Below, piece after piece: positions 1-8,754 of a stretch of 17,857 nucleotides of DNA; position 1 is the stretch's first letter; the number at the start of each line of letters is the position of its first letter. The DNA is from Methanocorpusculum sp. (GTDB taxonomy: Archaea > Halobacteriota > Methanomicrobia > Methanomicrobiales > Methanocorpusculaceae). The translations under genes were made by a program, and so were the position numbers. The notes under the pieces were generated by a model that worked only from the letters and a program-made list of their open reading frames with translations, was not told the DNA's origin and searched no databases. The stretch covers positions 1 through 17,857 of the forward strand of contig DALTYD010000019.1 in assembly GCA_029986255.1 (NCBI GenBank). The letters run 5' to 3'.

Positions 1-2
1 AT

Positions 3-2618
3 GCCGAGTGGATATTCGCCATCCTACTCATGATAAACGAAGGACGTGCAACTTCACGCACACTAGATCTTCTCATCACAGGATCCATTACTGCAACCAC
101 GGTGAACTCACTATGCACCGATGTCGAAACTGCAGGAATTGCCTTCAGTGACTCCCAAATGAAACTTATGAGTCGCATCGGCATGGATAAGATAAAAGAT
201 TCAACATTTACCGAGCTACACAACCGCTGCAACTTATGGGCATCTAGCATCGATGACATTGTGCTATGGAGCAAATTTCTCTCCTATACTGAAGCACTCA
301 GCAAAACCGTTGCAGCCCCACTACTAGAACCTCTCTTCGCCGATAAAGTTGCTCCAGGCGAGCTCGTTCCAATATTTCTTATGGGGTATGCTGATTCTCT
401 ACTTCGGGAAGCAATCTCCGAACGTCCACTCCTTGCTCACTTTTCACAGAAATCTCATGAGCAAAAAATTGCAACATTCTCAGCCTATGATCGCAGTGCA
501 ATTGTGGAAAACCGGCAACGCATCGCAAAAATCCTTGATGAAAAAATTCCAGAATTTTGCATAGGAAAAACTCAGGACGTTAAGATGAGCATTCTCACAG
601 GTGAATTCAACAGAAAGCGTGGCCACATGTCCATCCGCATGCTCATGAGCAAAACAGGGTGTCTTATCCAGAAGATTAAACCCTGTTTTATGATGAGCCC
701 ACTCTCTGTTGCTCAGTACCTTGATCCCCGCTCTATACAGTTCGACGTTATAATATTTGATGAGGCAAGTCAAATCCGACCAGAGGATGCACTTGGAGCA
801 CTTATGCGTGGACATCAATTGGTGGTTATGGGAGACTCACACCAACTACCTCCAACTACTTTCTTTGACCAAATCGCCTCCATCAACGACACTGATGAAA
901 CAGAGGTCTCCGCGAGCATCGCCGATATGGAAAGTCTTCTCAACGTTTGCAAGCAATTTTACGAGATAAAACGCCTACGCTGGCACTATCGATCGCGACA
1001 TGAATCACTGATCGCCGTGTCCAACCAGGAATTCTACGATGGTAATCTCATTGTATTCCCATCACCAATGCATGAGACTCCAGATCTGGGTCTCTCCTTT
1101 ATTCACCTTCCAGACACTGTCTACGAGCGTGGAAAGACAGGGATCAACCGGGGGGAAGCACGAGCTGTGGCTAAGGCTGTTATTGAGTATTATCAAAAAT
1201 TCCCTGACAAAACACTCGGGGTTGCAACCTTTTCAACCCGTCAGCAAGAGATCATTCAGCATGAGGTTGAAATATTGATAAGGAAAAATCCAGAAATTGA
1301 ACCTAAAATGAGACCAGAAAATGGGGAAAACTTCTTTGTCAAGAATTTAGAGACCATACAAGGAGATGAACGTGACACGATACTAATAAGCATCGGCTAC
1401 GGGTTTGATGAAAATCACAAGCTGAGTCAAAATTTTGGACCACTCAATCATGAAGGAGGGGAACGACGACTGAATGTTCTAATCACTCGGGCTCGAGAAC
1501 GTTGTGTAGTCTTTGCCAATTTCCGTGGATCTGATCTCAAAATCGAGCCAGGAACGACTGTGGGCATCTCTGCACTTGCCACATTCATGACCTATGCTGC
1601 AGACCGTACATTCCGAATTAACGAGATGAAGAATGGACACGAAAACGGAACAGGACTATTCGGTGAGACCATAGCGCGACTACTAGAGGATAATGGCTAC
1701 ACGGTTTCGAAAAATGTCGGATGTTCTGGGTTTCAAATCGATATTGCCGTGGAGAATCCCATGAAACCTGGTATGTATCTCATTGGAATCCTTTGTGACA
1801 GTCCGAACTATTGGTCATCTCAGGTTGCTCGCGACCGGGACAGATTGAGAACACAAGTTCTTGAGGGACTGGGATGGAATCTCATACAAATCTGGGCAAC
1901 GGAGTGGTACCAGCACCCGAAATCATGTGCAAAAACACTACTTGATGCTATAGATGCGGTAAAGAAAGCGGAAAAGAAAAAAACAGACAAAACAAAACAG
2001 GTACAAAATACAGGCACAAAGAAATCCAAAAAAAATTCAAACATCACTGAAACATCAGATGAAAAAAATATCGATTCCATCCAGCTTGAACCTTACATCT
2101 TCTACGAAGATGAGAGCCTTGGAATGTATCATCAGTTCAAATCAGTTCCAGATTCTGTTCTAAGCACAACAATCATGCAAATAGTTGCAGTCGAAGGTCC
2201 AATATCCAACTCCATTCTAACTGAACGTCTCAAGAAAATAAGTCACGTGCCTCGCATGACTGCAGTTATGCGGGATCGTATTATCTCAATTGTTATCGAA
2301 AAAATTGCTAAAAAAATGCTTTACACCGATAATGAAGGATTTTTGGCAGTTCCTGAGTGTGTTATCATCCCACGAAAACGACCTGCCAAATGGTCTCCAA
2401 TGGATATAGCAATTGCAGAAATTGAAGAAGCAGCCATTTTTGTCCTAAAAAAACAGTGTTTAAAACTAAGAAATGAACTCATCCAACAAACGGCAGTGAG
2501 CCTTGGACTCAAGGAAACGAGACAAACCAAAAATCGCATAGGAATAGCCATTGATATTGCAGTCGCAGACGGAAAGATATTTTTTGATGGAAGATTGTAC
2601 AAATTTTCCAAAAAATAA
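3..2618 (+). CDS. Superfamily I helicase with C-terminal endonuclease-like domain (5' partial)
   Basis: A large helicase of the DNA2/UPF1-like group (COG1112 type), cut by the window edge: the frame is open from base 3, and the first ATG at 30 is internal. Counting from that ATG, motif II is FDEAS (243-247), motif III GDSHQLPPT (268-276), a YRSRHESL motif (320-327), motif V TIQGDER (442-448) and motif VI NVLITRARER (482-491). Motif I (Walker A) is absent and must lie upstream. Residues about 540-630 resemble the restriction-endonuclease-like domain of DUF4011/helicase/DUF3320 proteins (IDIAV, then ARDRDRLR and GWNLIQIW). A lysine-rich linker follows (about 645-690), then a DUF3320-like segment. 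Such proteins act on nucleic acid and are often found in defence islands, but defence is an inference here. The usual glutamate of the family's IECDG motif is leucine (GILCDS), so the nuclease may be inactive. Confidence 0.85.
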   Translation, partial: AEWIFAILLMINEGRATSRTLDLLITGSITATTVNSLCTDVETAGIAFSDSQMKLMSRIGMDKIKDSTFTELHNRCNLWASSIDDIVLWSKFLSYTEALSKTVAAPLLEPLFADKVAPGELVPIFLMGYADSLLREAISERPLLAHFSQKSHEQKIATFSAYDRSAIVENRQRIAKILDEKIPEFCIGKTQDVKMSILTGEFNRKRGHMSIRMLMSKTGCLIQKIKPCFMMSPLSVAQYLDPRSIQFDVIIFDEASQIRPEDALGALMRGHQLVVMGDSHQLPPTTFFDQIASINDTDETEVSASIADMESLLNVCKQFYEIKRLRWHYRSRHESLIAVSNQEFYDGNLIVFPSPMHETPDLGLSFIHLPDTVYERGKTGINRGEARAVAKAVIEYYQKFPDKTLGVATFSTRQQEIIQHEVEILIRKNPEIEPKMRPENGENFFVKNLETIQGDERDTILISIGYGFDENHKLSQNFGPLNHEGGERRLNVLITRARERCVVFANFRGSDLKIEPGTTVGISALATFMTYAADRTFRINEMKNGHENGTGLFGETIARLLEDNGYTVSKNVGCSGFQIDIAVENPMKPGMYLIGILCDSPNYWSSQVARDRDRLRTQVLEGLGWNLIQIWATEWYQHPKSCAKTLLDAIDAVKKAEKKKTDKTKQVQNTGTKKSKKNSNITETSDEKNIDSIQLEPYIFYEDESLGMYHQFKSVPDSVLSTTIMQIVAVEGPISNSILTERLKKISHVPRMTAVMRDRIISIVIEKIAKKMLYTDNEGFLAVPECVIIPRKRPAKWSPMDIAIAEIEEAAIFVLKKQCLKLRNELIQQTAVSLGLKETRQTKNRIGIAIDIAVADGKIFFDGRLYKFSKK

Positions 2619-2887
2619 CATCCATGATTTTTAAATGCAAAATCACACAGGAAATTCCACTTTTTGGGATAAATTTTCTTATGAATGAGATATCATCTTT
2701 AGGAATTATACCAAAACCCTATATTTTATGACATCACAAAATCCATTTCAAATCACAATGGAGAAATAACATTCCCCAAAATCAAGAAAAAACTGCGTAA
2801 ATGAAATACACAAAAATCTATGTCCAAGCATAAGAACATCAAAATGAAAGAACATGCAAATTACTAACTATACCACTCTCAAAGATG

Positions 2888-2917
2888 ATTATAGATATTA
2901 TAGATCAAACATCAAAC
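2888..2917. repeat. Two overlapping short tandem repeats
   Basis: The nonamer ATTATAGAT occurs twice head to tail (2888-2896, 2897-2905). It is followed, overlapping by two bases, by the heptamer ATCAAAC twice (2904-2910, 2911-2917). They lie about 130 bp upstream of the candidate TATA box of the MCR activation operon. Direct repeats of this size can be regulator binding sites; in AT-rich DNA they can also arise by slippage. No function is proven. Confidence 0.5.
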
Positions 2918-2937
2918 ATTTGAGTAAACCCTTTGTA

Positions 2938-2978
2938 ACCAGAGCATTTGACATGATGTTGAGCTAATTATCTCTGGT
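2938..2978. repeat. Inverted repeat ACCAGAG / CTCTGGT
   Basis: ACCAGAG (2938-2944) and CTCTGGT (2972-2978) are perfect 7-base complements separated by 27 bases. They lie upstream of the atwA promoter candidate. They could form a long-loop hairpin or a split protein-binding site. A 7-base match in this much spacer can occur by chance. Confidence 0.3.
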
Positions 2979-3050
2979 GAAAAGTTCATGGGATACAGCA
3001 ACATTGATATCCTGATACAATAGTTGTAATTATGTCACGGACTTAAGATT

Positions 3051-3062
3051 AAAATATATTTT
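3051..3062 (+). promoter_or_regulatory. Candidate TATA box of the MCR activation operon
   Basis: AAAATATATTTT matches the archaeal box A type. It is the clearest TATA-like element before atwA and would place the start of transcription near 3085, giving a leader of about 130 bases. No convincing BRE purine run was identified just upstream, so the call is tentative. Confidence 0.35.
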
Positions 3063-3213
3063 GGAAATTTCATGTCTTTTTCAAAATCGACTTCTGTTTA
3101 CATCAAATACAGACCAACATACAGGTTCCCTTCATAAACACATTGACGAGGATTTTTCTAAACACTAATAATACCTCAAAGCACATAAAATTAACATTAT
3201 AGAGGATGTTTGA

Positions 3214-5013
3214 ATGGCAACACCGTTTATCACCATTAAGAACCTCTGCATGGATTTTTCGACATGTGAACCTGCAGATAGTCCTTCCGCTAATGCACAA
3301 TGTGCGAAAATACCGGAGATAGTACGGGTTTTAGATAATATCAACCTCGAAATAACTGAAGGAGAAATCGTCGGAATTATCGGACGTTCTGGATGTGGAA
3401 AAACAGTTCTTATCCACCTCATTCGTGGTATCGATCAACCACCCACTTCCGGAAAGATCATTTACCATGTCTCCATCTGCCCAAAATGTGGCAACGTGGA
3501 ACTTCCAAGTCATGTAGGTTTAGCCTGCAGTAACTGTGGAGAGATACTAGAAAGTTGTGACTGTGATTTTTGGGCACCAGAAAACGAAACACTCAAAACC
3601 CACATTATGGCAAGAACTGCAATTATGTTCCAACGAACATTTGCACTCTACGGTGACGATCGTGTCATTGAAAACGTTCTTCGAGCCCTGGATGATATCG
3701 ACTATCCATCCGAATACGCAATCGACAAAGCTGTCGATCTGCTCAACGAAGTACGTCTTACCCATCGCATGATGCATATCGCTCGTGATCTCTCAGGAGG
3801 AGAGAAGCAACGTGTTGTCCTTGCCCGTCAACTCGCTCGAGATCCAATCTTCCTCTTTGCCGATGAACCAACTGGAACCTTGGATCCAAAAACAGCAAAG
3901 ATCGTTCACGAGCTACTCAAGAAAGAGGCACATGTAAATGGTATGGGAATGTTAATCACCTCTCATTTCTCCCAAGTCCTTGAAGATGTCGCCGATCGAG
4001 CAGTACTATTAGATGATGGAAAGATCTCTAAAATTGGTACACCTGAAGAAATCATAGCTGCATTCATGGAAAACTACCATGATGATTTAGTTTACACAGA
4101 TCAGGAAATCGGCACACCTATCATCCACAGCGAAAAACTCTCCAAAAAGTTTATAGCTGTTGACCGAGGCGTTATCAATGCAGTTGATAAAATCAGCTTT
4201 GATGTAAAAGAACGGGAAATATTTGGGATAATTGGCGTTTCAGGTGGAGGTAAAACAACTCTATCAAGGATGATTGCTGGATTCTACGAACCCACCGCTG
4301 GAAAACTTGAGGTACGAATAGGAGACGAATGGATCGACATGACAAAACCGGGTTATCTTCACCGGGGAAGAGCAAAAAAATATATAGGACTCCTTCATCA
4401 AGAATACGACCTTTACCCCCATCGGACAATTATTGATAACCTCACAGATGCAATCGGGCTGGAATTCCCGAAAGAACTTGCTACACGCAAAGCAATGATC
4501 ACTCTTCAAATGGCTGGATTCACCGAAAAAAAAGCAAAAGACATATTAAACCGTTACCCAGCAAGCCTCTCAGAGGGAGAAAAGCACCGAGTTGCTCTTG
4601 CCCAGGTCCTCATCAGAGAACCACGAATCATTCTCCTGGATGAACCAACTGGAACTATGGACCCCATTACCAAGGTTGATGTCAAACACTCAATAATCCA
4701 CGCTCGTGAAGAAATGGATGAAACATTTGTCATTGTCTCACACGATATGGAATTTGTCCGTGACGTCTGCGATCGCTGCATGTTCATGCGAAATGGAAAA
4801 AATATCAAGATAGGCACAACTCATGAAGTTCTTGAAACCCTAACCAACGCCGAGAAAGATATCATGGCGCGAGCAATTGCAACAGAACGAGAGCGATCCA
4901 CGAATACCACATCTAAACCCTTCCAAACCCAAACAGAACCAAAAAGAGATGACATTCCCGAACATAGCACAGGAACATTGCACACCAACACAGATGAAAT
5001 GTTCGAAATGTAA
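3214..5013 (+). CDS. atwA: Methyl-coenzyme M reductase system component A2 (tandem ABC ATPase)
   Basis: Component A2 is the ATP-hydrolysing partner needed for reductive activation of MCR, converting nickel of coenzyme F430 to Ni(I). The 599-residue protein carries two cytosolic ABC nucleotide-binding domains and no membrane segments. Domain 1 has Walker A GRSGCGKT (57-64), signature LSGGEKQR (193-200) and Walker B with DE at 217-218. Domain 2 has Walker A GVSGGGKTT (341-349), signature LSEGEKHR (452-459) and Walker B with DE at 476-477. Between Walker A and signature of domain 1 is a cysteine-rich insertion: CPKC (89-92), CSNC (105-108) and CDC (115-117), typical of a metal-binding knuckle. 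The tail after about 555 is charged and low in complexity. GAGG at 3202-3205 precedes the ATG by 8 bases. It is the first gene of the operon; mmp3 follows within a few tens of bases. Confidence 0.95.
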   Translation: MATPFITIKNLCMDFSTCEPADSPSANAQCAKIPEIVRVLDNINLEITEGEIVGIIGRSGCGKTVLIHLIRGIDQPPTSGKIIYHVSICPKCGNVELPSHVGLACSNCGEILESCDCDFWAPENETLKTHIMARTAIMFQRTFALYGDDRVIENVLRALDDIDYPSEYAIDKAVDLLNEVRLTHRMMHIARDLSGGEKQRVVLARQLARDPIFLFADEPTGTLDPKTAKIVHELLKKEAHVNGMGMLITSHFSQVLEDVADRAVLLDDGKISKIGTPEEIIAAFMENYHDDLVYTDQEIGTPIIHSEKLSKKFIAVDRGVINAVDKISFDVKEREIFGIIGVSGGGKTTLSRMIAGFYEPTAGKLEVRIGDEWIDMTKPGYLHRGRAKKYIGLLHQEYDLYPHRTIIDNLTDAIGLEFPKELATRKAMITLQMAGFTEKKAKDILNRYPASLSEGEKHRVALAQVLIREPRIILLDEPTGTMDPITKVDVKHSIIHAREEMDETFVIVSHDMEFVRDVCDRCMFMRNGKNIKIGTTHEVLETLTNAEKDIMARAIATERERSTNTTSKPFQTQTEPKRDDIPEHSTGTLHTNTDEMFEM

Positions 5014-5034
5014 AATTTGAGAAAGAGCGTTATC

Positions 5035-6600
5035 GTGACAAACATTCAAATATTCCTCAACGGGAAAAAAAAAGATCTCCCCAAAGGGACTAAACTAGAA
5101 AATATCTTGCCAGATTACAAAACAGGATGTGGAATTGCTATTATCAGACCCAGAGCATCATCTCAAGGAGATAAAAATCAAGCGTATGATACATCCCAAC
5201 TCCGATTTGTAACAACTGCAGGAGATATTGTTGTTGAACTTCTTCCAGGAGTTAATCTGCCAATACCAATCGGCGAGGTCTCACACATGAATCTTCGAGT
5301 TCACTGGGAAGACAAATATGCCGTTGCCTTTGGGCCTTTCTCAACAAACTTCATACCAGACTATCAATCCTATCGCTACGATCGTGGCGTGCTCTTCCTC
5401 GGTTGTGGAGGCTACGATTCCCAAAACTCCTACATCATGTTCTCACGTCTCCAGCATATAGGAGATCACGGAGCAACGACTGGAGGAGCGATTTTGGGAA
5501 CAGTTATTTCTGGTCGTGATATTCTAAATCGATGGAAAAACGGAGATTATATTACCAGTATTGAGCAGATATTCTCAGCGATAGATACAACCAATGCAAT
5601 AGTAACTACAGATCTCTCTCTCACAATTGAGGATGGTATGCAGATATTCTCTGAGATTTGCATTGACGCAGAAGGATACAAGGAAGATCATACATCGATT
5701 GACACTTCATGCACCAAATCAGTTGAACATTTGTTGTTTGTATTGCGTAATGCTGAGTACAAGATCGATCGGACAGGTTCAACCTACATCCGTGACCACT
5801 CGGAAGGAAGACTTGCTGTCCCAATGGAACTCCAGAAGCCAAGGCGAGAGGGAACCGTTACTGTACGAACCTCAGGAAAAAGTTCCGGAGCAGTCTACAT
5901 TTACACGAAAGACGTTCCAAGCAACCAACATCACACTCATACTGGAACAGTCATCCAAGGGATTGAGCTCGCCAAATTTGCAGATATCGGGACAAAATTG
6001 TCCGTAAAGATTGTTCCGGAGCAACTTGATCTTCGCGGTCTACCACTGAATGATGCCGTCACACGTGCAAAATCGAGAGGGCTTCGCGTGCTGGCTGACA
6101 ATCGCAATGTAAATGAACGAGTTGTCATCGACCAAAAACCAGCAACTACTCTTGAAATTCTCAAGGAGGGAAAAGTGGCACTATTCACCGTTGCCCTCGA
6201 AGATGTCATCGATATCACACTTGACTACGAACAGGCCCCTAGAACAATTGATCTCTTCCGTCGCGCCACAGGATTAAAGAAATATTCCATCGGAAAAATG
6301 CCGTTTTTCTACAATATTGACAACGAGATGTACCTATTCAAACCGAAATTCGCTCCAAACATCAATATCATTCCAGAAAATATCCCACAACAGCCAGTCC
6401 CACCATACACTCTTGCAATTACCAATGACGCAAGAAAAGCACGAGGTATAACCGGTGTACGCAATAATATAAACGAAGAGTATGGTCCAACCGGAGAACC
6501 ATTTGATGGAACCAATGTAATCGGAAAAGTGCTTGACATCGAGAAACTTCACCTTATCAAGGATGGTTCAACTGTGTTCATTCGTGAGGTAAAACCATGA
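5035..6600 (+). CDS. mmp3: Methanogenesis marker protein 3 (MCR activation complex component)
   Basis: This matches the Mmp3 (UPF0288) family found in all methanogens. Published work on the Methanococcus maripaludis MCR activation complex lists Mmp3 among its components with McrC, Mmp7, Mmp17 and A2. The N-terminus reads as a small beta-grasp-like segment (FLNGKKKDLPKGTKLENIL), followed by the GCGIAIIRP motif. The C-terminus has the family's closing motif GPTGEPFDGTNVIGKV with a cyclophilin-like ending (IKDGSTVFIREV). I chose GTG at 5035 because the encoded product starts at the usual family N-terminus and a GAGAAAGAG purine stretch lies just upstream. The longer TTG start at 5017 has no ribosome binding site. 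The gene overlaps mmp6 by four bases (ATGA). Confidence 0.9.
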   Translation: MTNIQIFLNGKKKDLPKGTKLENILPDYKTGCGIAIIRPRASSQGDKNQAYDTSQLRFVTTAGDIVVELLPGVNLPIPIGEVSHMNLRVHWEDKYAVAFGPFSTNFIPDYQSYRYDRGVLFLGCGGYDSQNSYIMFSRLQHIGDHGATTGGAILGTVISGRDILNRWKNGDYITSIEQIFSAIDTTNAIVTTDLSLTIEDGMQIFSEICIDAEGYKEDHTSIDTSCTKSVEHLLFVLRNAEYKIDRTGSTYIRDHSEGRLAVPMELQKPRREGTVTVRTSGKSSGAVYIYTKDVPSNQHHTHTGTVIQGIELAKFADIGTKLSVKIVPEQLDLRGLPLNDAVTRAKSRGLRVLADNRNVNERVVIDQKPATTLEILKEGKVALFTVALEDVIDITLDYEQAPRTIDLFRRATGLKKYSIGKMPFFYNIDNEMYLFKPKFAPNINIIPENIPQQPVPPYTLAITNDARKARGITGVRNNINEEYGPTGEPFDGTNVIGKVLDIEKLHLIKDGSTVFIREVKP

Positions 6601-7055
6601 AACTATATGTACCTCAGTACGTAGGAACTGTTACCAAATATGTTTTCATAGACTCACCCAGCACTACCCCACAAGATATTACTACGACAGCATATGAAAT
6701 TTCCAAGGGGGTGATGATCAAAGAAACCTGCTTCGGTTGTCAAATAACTGGCAATCCAGAAGATGTGGATAGAATCACTACCCACCTTAGAAAACTCGAT
6801 CCATATCACATCTTCATTAAGGACCGTGGTTTCCCACCAGGTGATGCACGCAGATGCCGCGCGGATCTCGGTGGAGCACGACCAGGTTATCTCGGTCATG
6901 AATATGAGATGAGTCTTGTGCAATTTATCTCCTACGGTCTGAAACAAACCGAGAAAATGACTGAGGAAGAACTTACGGCAGTAGCATGCCAGAATAACTC
7001 AAAACCGAAATGGCTTGACATCAATCTTTTGAAATCAATTCTGATGGATGGGTAA
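6597..7055 (+). CDS. mmp6: Methanogenesis marker protein 6
   Basis: This 152-residue protein fits Mmp6, a small methanogen-specific family of unknown biochemical role. Diagnostic stretches are KDRGFPPGDARRCRADLGG (75-93) and GARPGYLGHE just after. It has a CFGC pair (45, 48) and a third cysteine at 87 in the conserved RRCRA segment, a pattern compatible with metal or iron-sulfur binding, though this is not shown. No signal peptide or membrane segment is seen. The start is supported by TGAGGT at 6585-6590 and by the ATGA overlap with the mmp3 stop, which suggests translational coupling. Its place inside the MCR activation operon points to a role in making or supporting that complex. Confidence 0.88.
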   Translation: MKLYVPQYVGTVTKYVFIDSPSTTPQDITTTAYEISKGVMIKETCFGCQITGNPEDVDRITTHLRKLDPYHIFIKDRGFPPGDARRCRADLGGARPGYLGHEYEMSLVQFISYGLKQTEKMTEEELTAVACQNNSKPKWLDINLLKSILMDG

Positions 7056-7057
7056 AC

Positions 7058-7504
7058 ATGGCAAAAATATTCATTTATCCAGCAACCAGTCTTATCTTAT
7101 CCGAACTCGTGGCACGCTTTGGTCACCAGCCACTAGGATCTGCAATTTCGATACGTGAACATATCCAGACCCCTGGATTTGACTCACCCCCGATTCAGAT
7201 GACCTCAGATGATCCACAAAAAGGCCTCAAATGGGCGGCCGTTGAAGTACCATCTGGAATTCGAGGGCGTATGTCTCTTTATGGTCCACTGGTAGAAGAG
7301 GCAGATGCAGCGATCATCATCGATGACCCAGACCTTGCTTTCGGCTGCATGGGTTGCGCACGAACCAATGAACTGCTTTCTTTTATGCTCCGCGAAAAGA
7401 ATATCCCAAGGTTGGAACTCTGTTATCCATCTTCAAAGGAGGAGGGAATCACGTTTGTTGCATCAATCAAAGAATTTCTGAAAAATCTAGAGGTGAACAA
7501 ATGA
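7058..7504 (+). CDS. mmp5: Methanogenesis marker protein 5
   Basis: A 148-residue methanogen marker protein of unknown reaction, recognised by its start (KIFIYPATSLILSELVARFG) and the conserved FGCMGCARTNEL motif (96-107). C97 and C100 form a CxxC pair and C122 adds a third cysteine, parallel to the CxxC plus one pattern of Mmp6 next door. It looks soluble. It begins two bases after the mmp6 stop and overlaps mmp15 by four bases. Family assignment is firm; function is unknown and the operon suggests MCR activation or assembly. Confidence 0.88.
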   Translation: MAKIFIYPATSLILSELVARFGHQPLGSAISIREHIQTPGFDSPPIQMTSDDPQKGLKWAAVEVPSGIRGRMSLYGPLVEEADAAIIIDDPDLAFGCMGCARTNELLSFMLREKNIPRLELCYPSSKEEGITFVASIKEFLKNLEVNK

Positions 7505-8754
7505 AAGAACAACCTGTTAGAATAGCTCAGATTACCTGTGGTGCTGAGTACAGCGGAATTCAAAACGAAATAATCACCGCAGCAGAAACTGTTGGGGGCA
7601 AAATGTTCTACCCCGACGTTGCATTAAATGATGTAAAACGTGCATACAAGGATTTTGGATTACCCGTTAAAAGCCCAGATCTGAAACTGGCTATCGCCCG
7701 CGCACAGTCAATTGTAGAGGGGCGTGTCGATGCAGATGGTATCTTTATTGCAAGCTGTTTCCGCTGTGCAGAAGCAGCGATTGTCAGAAATGAACTCCGT
7801 CGTTATATCGTGGAAAATTCACGCATTCCCGTAGTATCCTATTCATTCAACGAAAAGACAGGTGCATCCACCCTTCTCACGAGACTGGAAGCCTTAACTA
7901 CCATCGCCCGAAGACGCAACCTTATGGCACGCGAGACGCAGGTTGGAACAACTATGGGTGTGGACTCCGGATCTTCAACCACGAAATGCATCATTATGCA
8001 GGATAATAAAATTATTGGTACGGGATGGAAACCAACCACTGAGGTGATAAAGAGTGCCGATGAAGTAATAGCTCTAGCACTTGAAGAATCTGGTCTAAAA
8101 ATCACCGATATTGAAGCCATCGGAACCACAGGATATGGAAGGTTCCTGATTGGTAAGCATCTAAAGGCAAACCTAGTACAAGAGGAACTAACGGTCAACT
8201 CGAAAGGAGCAGTCTATCTTGCTGATTCACAGAGAGGATTTGCCACTGTTATTGATATAGGTGGTATGGACAACAAAGCAATTAGTGTCAACGATGGAAT
8301 TCCAGGATCGTTTACGATGGGAGGTATCTGTGCAGGAGCATCTGGTAGATTCCTTGAGATGACAGCTAAACGTCTCGGCGTTGACATTACTGAGCTTGGT
8401 TCCCTATCCATGAAGAGCAAAGGAGGAGAGGATGTACCAATGAATAGTTACTGTATCGTCTTTGGTACACAGTCACTGGTGAATGCTCTCGCTGCGGGAT
8501 ATAAACGAGAGGATGTTGCGGCCGCAGCATGTCACAGCGTAGCCCAGCAGGTATACGAGCAACAACTACAAGAAGTTGATATCAAAGAGCCAGTGATCAT
8601 GGTTGGAGGTTCATCCCTGATTCAAGGACTCGTCCGTGCTATGGGTAACATGCTGAACACTGAGATCGTTGTTCCTCACCACTCCCAGTACATCGGCGCA
8701 ACTGGAGGTGCACTCCTTGCCTCCGGTTTCATTGATCAAAAAAAGGAGGTGTAG
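7501..8754 (+). CDS. mmp15: Methanogenesis marker protein 15 (dehydratase-activase-like ATPase)
   Basis: Mmp15 joins an N-terminal domain of about 145 residues to an ASKHA ATPase of the BadF/HgdC type. In 2-hydroxyacyl-CoA dehydratase activases this fold hydrolyses ATP to drive one electron to very low potential through a [4Fe-4S] cluster held between two subunits. Visible are the phosphate loop GVDSGSSTTK (153-162), the second phosphate motif VIDIGGMDNKA (250-260) and the adenosine motif VGGSS (368-372). The two activase cluster cysteines are kept: C277 in GGICAGASGRFLE and C318 in NSYCIVFG. The N-terminal domain has another pair, C86 and C89 (SCFRCAEA). A strong ribosome site (GAGGTGA, 7490-7496) and ATGA overlap with mmp5 support the start. 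Its exact partner is unknown. Reductive priming of Mmp complexes is an inference. Confidence 0.92.
   Translation: MKEQPVRIAQITCGAEYSGIQNEIITAAETVGGKMFYPDVALNDVKRAYKDFGLPVKSPDLKLAIARAQSIVEGRVDADGIFIASCFRCAEAAIVRNELRRYIVENSRIPVVSYSFNEKTGASTLLTRLEALTTIARRRNLMARETQVGTTMGVDSGSSTTKCIIMQDNKIIGTGWKPTTEVIKSADEVIALALEESGLKITDIEAIGTTGYGRFLIGKHLKANLVQEELTVNSKGAVYLADSQRGFATVIDIGGMDNKAISVNDGIPGSFTMGGICAGASGRFLEMTAKRLGVDITELGSLSMKSKGGEDVPMNSYCIVFGTQSLVNALAAGYKREDVAAAACHSVAQQVYEQQLQEVDIKEPVIMVGGSSLIQGLVRAMGNMLNTEIVVPHHSQYIGATGGALLASGFIDQKKEV
8745..8751 (+). promoter_or_regulatory. Strong ribosome binding site of mmp17
   Basis: A GGAGGTG core follows an A run immediately before the mmp15 stop codon, three bases upstream of the mmp17 ATG at 8755. 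It complements the CACCTCC end of archaeal 16S rRNA and fixes the mmp17 start. Confidence 0.7.

Larger units (their letters stand above)
2619..3213. other. AT-rich spacer between helicase gene and MCR activation operon
   Basis: This spacer of about 600 bp shows no convincing gene. Just after the helicase stop are T runs on the + strand (around 2628, 2661 and 2674) that could end its transcript. A 35-codon frame at 2624-2731 has no ribosome binding site and is probably chance. The middle holds two adjoining tandem repeats (2888-2917) and a spaced inverted repeat (2938-2978). The right end carries a TATA-like element and the ribosome binding site of atwA. The repeats and promoter are listed separately. 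Confidence 0.6.

Noticed and set aside
480..818. 112-codon - strand frame inside the helicase gene
   Set aside because: Fully antisense to conserved helicase motifs and without ribosome site.
2624..2731. 35-codon + strand frame right after the helicase
   Set aside because: No ribosome binding site and no recognisable sequence; likely chance in AT-rich spacer.
2619..3213. CRISPR-like array because of neighbouring tandem repeats
   Set aside because: The repeats are 7 and 9 bases, occur twice each and have no spacers.
5017..5034. TTG start extending mmp3 by six residues
   Set aside because: No upstream ribosome site; GTG at 5035 gives the usual family N-terminus.
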